64,000 bases of DNA from Sulfurovum sp. (lineage in GTDB: Bacteria > Campylobacterota > Campylobacteria > Campylobacterales > Sulfurovaceae): NCBI GenBank assembly GCA_027049035.1, contig JALTVI010000115.1, forward strand, positions 33,024 to 97,023, given 5' to 3'. The notes under the pieces are model-generated. The model made no database searches. It was not told the origin of the DNA and saw only the letters and a program-made list of their open reading frames with translations. The translations under genes and the position numbers were made by a program. Below, in pieces: positions 59,097 through 64,000 of this stretch. Every line of letters begins with the position of its first letter. Position 1 is the first letter of the stretch.

Positions 59097-60410
59097 TTAC
59101 TCCTTGAATAGTGTCGTATCCAGCGCTGCCGCTTTGAGCGCCTGGACAAACTGTGCCGCTTCGTAGCCGTTGATGAACCTGTGGTCGATGGTGAGTGTCA
59201 TACTTATACGCCCCTCGACTGTTGCCCCGATTGCCGCGATGGCGGCATCGTTCTTGTTGATCATCGCATCGAAACGCTCGATACCGAACATCCCAAGATT
59301 GGAGATTCCGAAGGTGGAGCCCTTGAAGTCCTCCGTAGTGAAGCTCTTTGCTTTAAGCTTTGTTTTGAATGTGCCAAGCTGCTGCGCGATTTCACGCAGC
59401 GTCAGCCTGTTGGCATCTTTGATGACCGGCATGTAGAGACTCTCCTCATCTGCCACCGCCACAGCAATGGAAGCGTTGGGAAAGATCTGCATCGTATCGT
59501 CATGCAGACGCGCACGGAAGTGTTCGAACTCCATCATCGTGTCGGCAAAGAGCTTTACCAGCAGTGCGGTCATACTGTATTTCGTTTCATGTTTGAGCAG
59601 CTCAGAGGCGTCGATATGCTCGTAGACACGGTAGACAGGCATGCTTGCAGAAGCTGTGACATTGGCAATGACCGCCTTTTGCATCGGGCTTATCGGCTTT
59701 GGAAGAGGGATTTCATATTTTTCAATATAAGAGCCTACCTCTTCGCTGTCTATCTTGTGGTCCAGCGTAAATACGGAAGCGTCGATGTGGTACAGACGCA
59801 TCAGCTTCAGCGCCTTTGGTGTGAAGTAGTGTTCGTTCAGATAGGCATCGACATCTTCCGCATGCAGCGTCTGCTGCAGACGGTGCTGCAGCAAAGTCTC
59901 GATATCTATCCCGTAGGCTGCCGCTTTGGCACGCGCTTTAGGAGAAACGGTTGCGCCTTTGGCGGATGGATGATGGAGAGGGTTGGTTCCTTTGGTGGAT
60001 TGATGATGGAGGATGGATGATGGAGGATTGAGGGAAAGATTTTTCTCTCCTTTCGGTTCCTCATTCCTCATTCCTAATTCCTCATTCTTATTCGCTTGCT
60101 CACTGCTAACTACTCGTTGCTCGTTCTCTTTCGGTTGCTCCTTGCTCCCTGCTCCCTGCTCCCTATCACCTACTTCCTCAACTTCTATTCTCGCAATCAC
60201 CGTCCCCACCGGCGCCTCGTCTCCCTCTTTGACAAGCAGCGCTTTGACTGTGCCGTTTTTGAAAGTCTGCACCTCCATGATGGCCTTGTCGCTTTCGACT
60301 TCGGCGATGACATCACCGGTTTTGACACTGTCACCGGGTTTGACCTTCCAACTGACCAGTTTTCCCTCCTCCATCGAGTCGGAGAGTTGGGGCATGACGA
60401 TCTCATACAT
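59097..60410 (-). CDS. pdhC: Pyruvate dehydrogenase E2 (dihydrolipoamide acetyltransferase)
   Basis: Lipoyl domain VESDKAIMEVQ, catalytic DHRFINGYEAAQF. Confidence 0.94.
   Translation of the reverse strand: MYEIVMPQLSDSMEEGKLVSWKVKPGDSVKTGDVIAEVESDKAIMEVQTFKNGTVKALLVKEGDEAPVGTVIARIEVEEVGDREQGAGSKEQPKENEQRVVSSEQANKNEELGMRNEEPKGEKNLSLNPPSSILHHQSTKGTNPLHHPSAKGATVSPKARAKAAAYGIDIETLLQHRLQQTLHAEDVDAYLNEHYFTPKALKLMRLYHIDASVFTLDHKIDSEEVGSYIEKYEIPLPKPISPMQKAVIANVTASASMPVYRVYEHIDASELLKHETKYSMTALLVKLFADTMMEFEHFRARLHDDTMQIFPNASIAVAVADEESLYMPVIKDANRLTLREIAQQLGTFKTKLKAKSFTTEDFKGSTFGISNLGMFGIERFDAMINKNDAAIAAIGATVEGRISMTLTIDHRFINGYEAAQFVQALKAAALDTTLFKE
59957..60177. repeat. Mosaic of degenerate heptanucleotide repeats within pdhC linker
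   Basis: TTCCTCA x4 variants, GCTCCCT x3, GGATGAT/GGAGGAT units read directly. Confidence 0.7.
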
Positions 60411-61380
60411 CGTTTCTTCTCCCCCACTCGATTATCTGTTCGGCAATGGAGTCAGGTGTCGGAATGCTCAGCAGTTCAAGCGTTCGGTTGTAGGGGATGG
60501 GCACATCGGCTCCGGCAATACGCAGTGGTGCAGCATCAAGGGTGTAAAACATCTCTTCGGCCGCCCAGCTGACGATCTGTGCGCCGTAGCCGCCGGTTTT
60601 GTGATCCTCTTCGACCATCACAAGTCGGGAGGTCTTCTCGATACTTGTTTTGAGCGTGTCGTAATCGACAGGGTTGAGAGAACAGAGATCGATCACTTCA
60701 CAGCTGCATCCCAGAGCCTCTTCAATCTTTGGCAGGGCAGCCATCACATCGTCGACCATCTTGAGGTAGCTGACGATGGTCACATCGCTGCCCTCTTTGA
60801 CGATACGCGCTTTGAACGGGTCGATGGGGGTATGAACATCGACCTCTCCCTTTTTGTTGTAGAGCAGCTCGTGCTCTATGAAGACAAAGGGGTCGTCGCT
60901 CATCACGGCATGTTTGAGCGCATGGTAGGCGTAGTTGACATCGCTTGCGGCAAGCACCTTCAAACCCGGAACCGCACTGAGCATCTGTTCGTAGCTTTCG
61001 CTGTGCTGTGCGGCAAGCTGCTTACTGACCCCCTGCGGAAAGCGCACCACCATCGGCAGGGTGATCTTGCCCGCACTCATGTAGTGGTATTTGGACATAT
61101 GGTTGATAATCTGGTCGAACGCAAGCAGCGCGAAGTTGGCCGTCATGATCTCCGCTACCGGGCGTAGGCCGCCGATCGCCATGCCAACCGCGTTGCCGAC
61201 GATGGAGAGTTCGGCAATGGGTGTGTCGATAAGTCTTTTTTCGCCATACTTGGCATAGAGCCCCTCCGTCACACGGTAGCTGCCGCCATAAAGCCCCACA
61301 TCCTCTCCCAGTACGACGATGTTCTCATCGGCTGCCATCGTCTCATCGAGTGCCTTGTTGAGTGCTTCACGATAGAGCAT
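60403..61380 (-). CDS. pdhB: Pyruvate dehydrogenase E1 beta subunit (start at MLYREALN)
   Basis: ENIVVLGEDVGLYGGSYRVTEGL, RFPQGV. Confidence 0.94.
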   Translation of the reverse strand: MLYREALNKALDETMAADENIVVLGEDVGLYGGSYRVTEGLYAKYGEKRLIDTPIAELSIVGNAVGMAIGGLRPVAEIMTANFALLAFDQIINHMSKYHYMSAGKITLPMVVRFPQGVSKQLAAQHSESYEQMLSAVPGLKVLAASDVNYAYHALKHAVMSDDPFVFIEHELLYNKKGEVDVHTPIDPFKARIVKEGSDVTIVSYLKMVDDVMAALPKIEEALGCSCEVIDLCSLNPVDYDTLKTSIEKTSRLVMVEEDHKTGGYGAQIVSWAAEEMFYTLDAAPLRIAGADVPIPYNRTLELLSIPTPDSIAEQIIEWGRRNDV

Positions 61381-62338
61381 GGTTTCCTCCTTCAGTAAAC
61401 ACGTGTGCCGTAAGCGCTTCAGGGGCAGGTTCTGCCGCTTCTGCTGCAAACCTAACAGCTTCATCAATTTCGTTTTGTGCTTTTGTTTCCAATGATTCAA
61501 TGGTATCATCATCCATACCGTACTGCTCCAGTAATACCTTTTTCATCCGTTCGATGGGGTCACGTGCCTTGCACAGCGCCATCTCCTGAGTGCTGCGGTA
61601 GCTGTTGGGATCACTCATGGAGTGCCCCTCGTAACGGCAGGTCATCGCTTCGACGAAGATGGGGCCGTGACCCTTTTGGATGTAGTGCTGCGCTTCGCTT
61701 ACCGCTTCATAGACCGCCAGCACATCCATACCGTCCACTTCGACGGTGGGCATATAGGGCTCTGCTTTTTTCGCCTGCTTCTCAAAGGGGGCTACACGGG
61801 TGATCTTCGTGCCGATAGCATATTCGTTGTTCTCACACAGAAAGAGCATCGGCAGCTTCTGCGCCGCAGCGATGTTGAGCGATTCGAAAAAGGCGCCGCC
61901 GTTGGTGGCGCCGTCTCCAAAAACTGCCATGACGCCATGCTCCTCTCCACGGAACTTCCGCGCATAGGCGCACCCGACGGCATTGGGCAGGTGGCCGCCC
62001 ACGATGGCATCGCCGCCGTAGAAGAAGTGGGAGGGGTCAAAGAGGTGCATCGACCCGCCCTTTCCTTCGCTGACCCCCGCCTCCTTTCCGAAGAGTTCGG
62101 CCATGACCGCCTTTGGGGAGATGCCGCGTGCAAGCGCCATGATGTGCTCTCTGTAGGTAGAGAAGACATCCCCTTTTGTAAAGGCTTTCATCGCGCCGAC
62201 ACTCAGTGCCTCCTGGCCGATGTCAAGGTGCAGGAAGCCTGAAATATCTCCTTGCATATAGTGCTCTTTGGCGGCATACTCGAAAGCCCTGCCGCGTACC
62301 ATTTCGTAGTAAAGGGTTTCGGCCAGCAGTTTATCCAT
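61367..62338 (-). CDS. pdhA: Pyruvate dehydrogenase E1 alpha subunit
   Basis: GKGGSMHLFD, FGDGATNGGAFFESLNIAA ThDP motif. Confidence 0.95.
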   Translation of the reverse strand: MDKLLAETLYYEMVRGRAFEYAAKEHYMQGDISGFLHLDIGQEALSVGAMKAFTKGDVFSTYREHIMALARGISPKAVMAELFGKEAGVSEGKGGSMHLFDPSHFFYGGDAIVGGHLPNAVGCAYARKFRGEEHGVMAVFGDGATNGGAFFESLNIAAAQKLPMLFLCENNEYAIGTKITRVAPFEKQAKKAEPYMPTVEVDGMDVLAVYEAVSEAQHYIQKGHGPIFVEAMTCRYEGHSMSDPNSYRSTQEMALCKARDPIERMKKVLLEQYGMDDDTIESLETKAQNEIDEAVRFAAEAAEPAPEALTAHVFTEGGNHALS

Positions 62339-62402
62339 CGTTGACTCCTTTGGCGTTTGTTTCTCTATTCATAGTATACACCTCTTTTCGTTTACCTGTT
62401 GT

Positions 62403-63959
62403 TTAGGCTCCCATATTCGCAAGCTCGAACAGTTGGCTGTCGAACTCGTGCTTGACCGCTTTGTAGACCTCCAGGCTGATGGTACCGTTCTGGTACATCT
62501 CCAGAAGCGACCGGCTCTCTTCCATCAGCATACGCCGCTTGGTCTTGAGCACCTCCTCTTTGATGAGCGTCTCTTTGTCTATCTCGATCTCATCAAGCGC
62601 ACTGCTTAGGGCATCTATCTTCTTCTGGTACTCCTCTTTGAGCGACTCCATGCTCTGCTCGCTGAGGAAACGGCGTTTGTGCAGTTTCTCAAGACGCTCT
62701 ATCAGCTCCTGATAGAGTGTGATCTCCGTTTTAAGCTGCTCATACTGTTTCAGTTGCGAGACGGGTGAGAGAATGCCAAGCAGACGCAGCAGCGGTGCCA
62801 TGGTGAGCCCCTGCACGAAAATGGACAGAAGCACGACCCCAAACACCAGTGTAACGATGAGCTCCTTGAGTGCGAAGCTGTCGGGAATGCTCAGAGCGAG
62901 GACCATGGAGAGCGCACCTCTGAGTCCTCCCCAGCTCATGACGACAGCCCAGCTGTAGGGGAACCTGTACTTAGTCGGATAGAAAAGCGACCAGGTACCG
63001 GATACAACGAAAAAGCGTGCGGCAAGCACGGAGAGGTAGGCGAGGATGACAATGGGAAAAAGCTCCCACAGCAGCGTCAGGTTGACGGCAAAGCCCATCA
63101 GCAGGAAGATCAGTGAGTTCATCGCAAAGGCGATGTACTCCCAGAATGTTTCGGTTGCCAGACGTATGGAGGGGAAGAGAATCTGAGAGAGTCCCCTGCC
63201 GCCGGTAACAAGCCCCGCGGCTACGGTACTCATGACACCCGAAACACCGAGTTTGTCCGCAATCAGAAACGATCCGTAGGCTGCGATGGTCGTCAGCGTA
63301 ATGGTAATCATCGCATCGTCGATATGGCGCATGACTGCAGCGGTGATGAGACCCACAATACCTCCGGCAAGCAGCCCGAAGCCCACTACCCGGAAAAACT
63401 CGACGGTCGTACCCTGTATGGTGTCGTGGTGTCCCGTTACAAACTGCATGGCAAGAATGAACACCACGATGGAGGTACCGTCATTGAGCAGGCTTTCGCT
63501 CTCTATGAGCAGCCTCAGCCGTCTGGGTGCGCCAAGTCTGTTAAAGAGGGAGACGACCGCAACCGGGTCTGTCGCAGCCACGGCAGCACCGAAAAGTATG
63601 GCTACAGGCCAGGTGATGGCGTTGAGTTCGACAAAATGTGTACTTACAGGCACCAGTACGGCAGCAGTAAGGAGCGTCGAGGCGATGACGCCCGGAATGA
63701 CCAGTGTGGCAATGGGCCAGCCGTCACGCCAGAGTTCGGAGGCACGCAGGTGGATGGCCGCTTCGAAGATGAGCGGCGGCAGAAAGATGGTGTAGAGCAG
63801 CTCCTGTGTCAGTGACGGGGGATGGAGCAGATGCAAGCCGCCCAGCCCCAGCCCTACTGCCACAAGGGCGATGGTATAGGGCAGGTTCAGCTTTTTTGCC
63901 ACAACCGCTACGGCCGAAGCGATGACAAAGAGAATGAGAATGACCGACTCGTACGACAT
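62403..63959 (-). CDS. Na+/H+ antiporter (CPA1/NhaP family)
   Basis: 518 aa polytopic; AAVAATDPVAVVSLFNRLG, LLNDGTSIVVF. Confidence 0.93.
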   Translation of the reverse strand: MSYESVILILFVIASAVAVVAKKLNLPYTIALVAVGLGLGGLHLLHPPSLTQELLYTIFLPPLIFEAAIHLRASELWRDGWPIATLVIPGVIASTLLTAAVLVPVSTHFVELNAITWPVAILFGAAVAATDPVAVVSLFNRLGAPRRLRLLIESESLLNDGTSIVVFILAMQFVTGHHDTIQGTTVEFFRVVGFGLLAGGIVGLITAAVMRHIDDAMITITLTTIAAYGSFLIADKLGVSGVMSTVAAGLVTGGRGLSQILFPSIRLATETFWEYIAFAMNSLIFLLMGFAVNLTLLWELFPIVILAYLSVLAARFFVVSGTWSLFYPTKYRFPYSWAVVMSWGGLRGALSMVLALSIPDSFALKELIVTLVFGVVLLSIFVQGLTMAPLLRLLGILSPVSQLKQYEQLKTEITLYQELIERLEKLHKRRFLSEQSMESLKEEYQKKIDALSSALDEIEIDKETLIKEEVLKTKRRMLMEESRSLLEMYQNGTISLEVYKAVKHEFDSQLFELANMGA

Positions 63960-64000
63960 GCGTGCCCTCTTCTTTCCTGTGTTCCGACTATGCTAAGTCA

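Noticed and set aside
59181-61167. 279- and 384-aa plus-strand ORFs
   Set aside because: Antisense to pdhC/pdhB; compositionally shadow ORFs

Overview
The window looks like a chromosomal segment of a Campylobacterota (Sulfurovum/Sulfurimonas-like) bacterium; taxonomy is inferred from protein style, not from a search. Housekeeping genes (acs, ribBA at the left; an unusual heme-copper oxidoreductase pair, a GGDEF protein, clpB, ctpA-like peptidase, purC/S/Q, plsC, SOD, pfkA, lipA/lipB, lpd, pdh E2/E1b/E1a, Na+/H+ antiporter at the right) flank about 37 kb of accessory DNA. The accessory DNA contains: (1) an IS5-like transposase that abuts a GGDEF gene remnant; (2) a complete type V-A CRISPR locus (cas12a-cas4-cas1-cas2 plus an array of 36 repeats, two spacers present twice) preceded by a WYL-domain regulator; (3) an integrative mobilizable element in tRNA-fMet (tyrosine integrase, relaxase, MobC-like, ParA, a minimal TrbJ-K-L set, replication initiator) carrying a defence cargo (AbiEii-type toxin, Vsr-like endonuclease, MORC/GHKL ATPase, C5-methyltransferase); (4) a second small tRNA-fMet-bounded toxin-antitoxin island; (5) a type I R-M operon with an embedded RhuM-Fic gene and a YgjP-like metalloprotease. 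The most interesting signals I read directly are: a 17-nt operator shared by two antitoxin paralogues and the methyltransferase promoter; three copies of the tRNA-fMet 3' end; an identical C-terminal peptide in neighbouring TrbJ and TrbK-like proteins; overlapping palindromes upstream of cas12a; an oxidase-like pair lacking CuA cysteines and the canonical HPEVY motif; and heptanucleotide-repeat DNA inside the pyruvate dehydrogenase E2 linker. No database searches were run.
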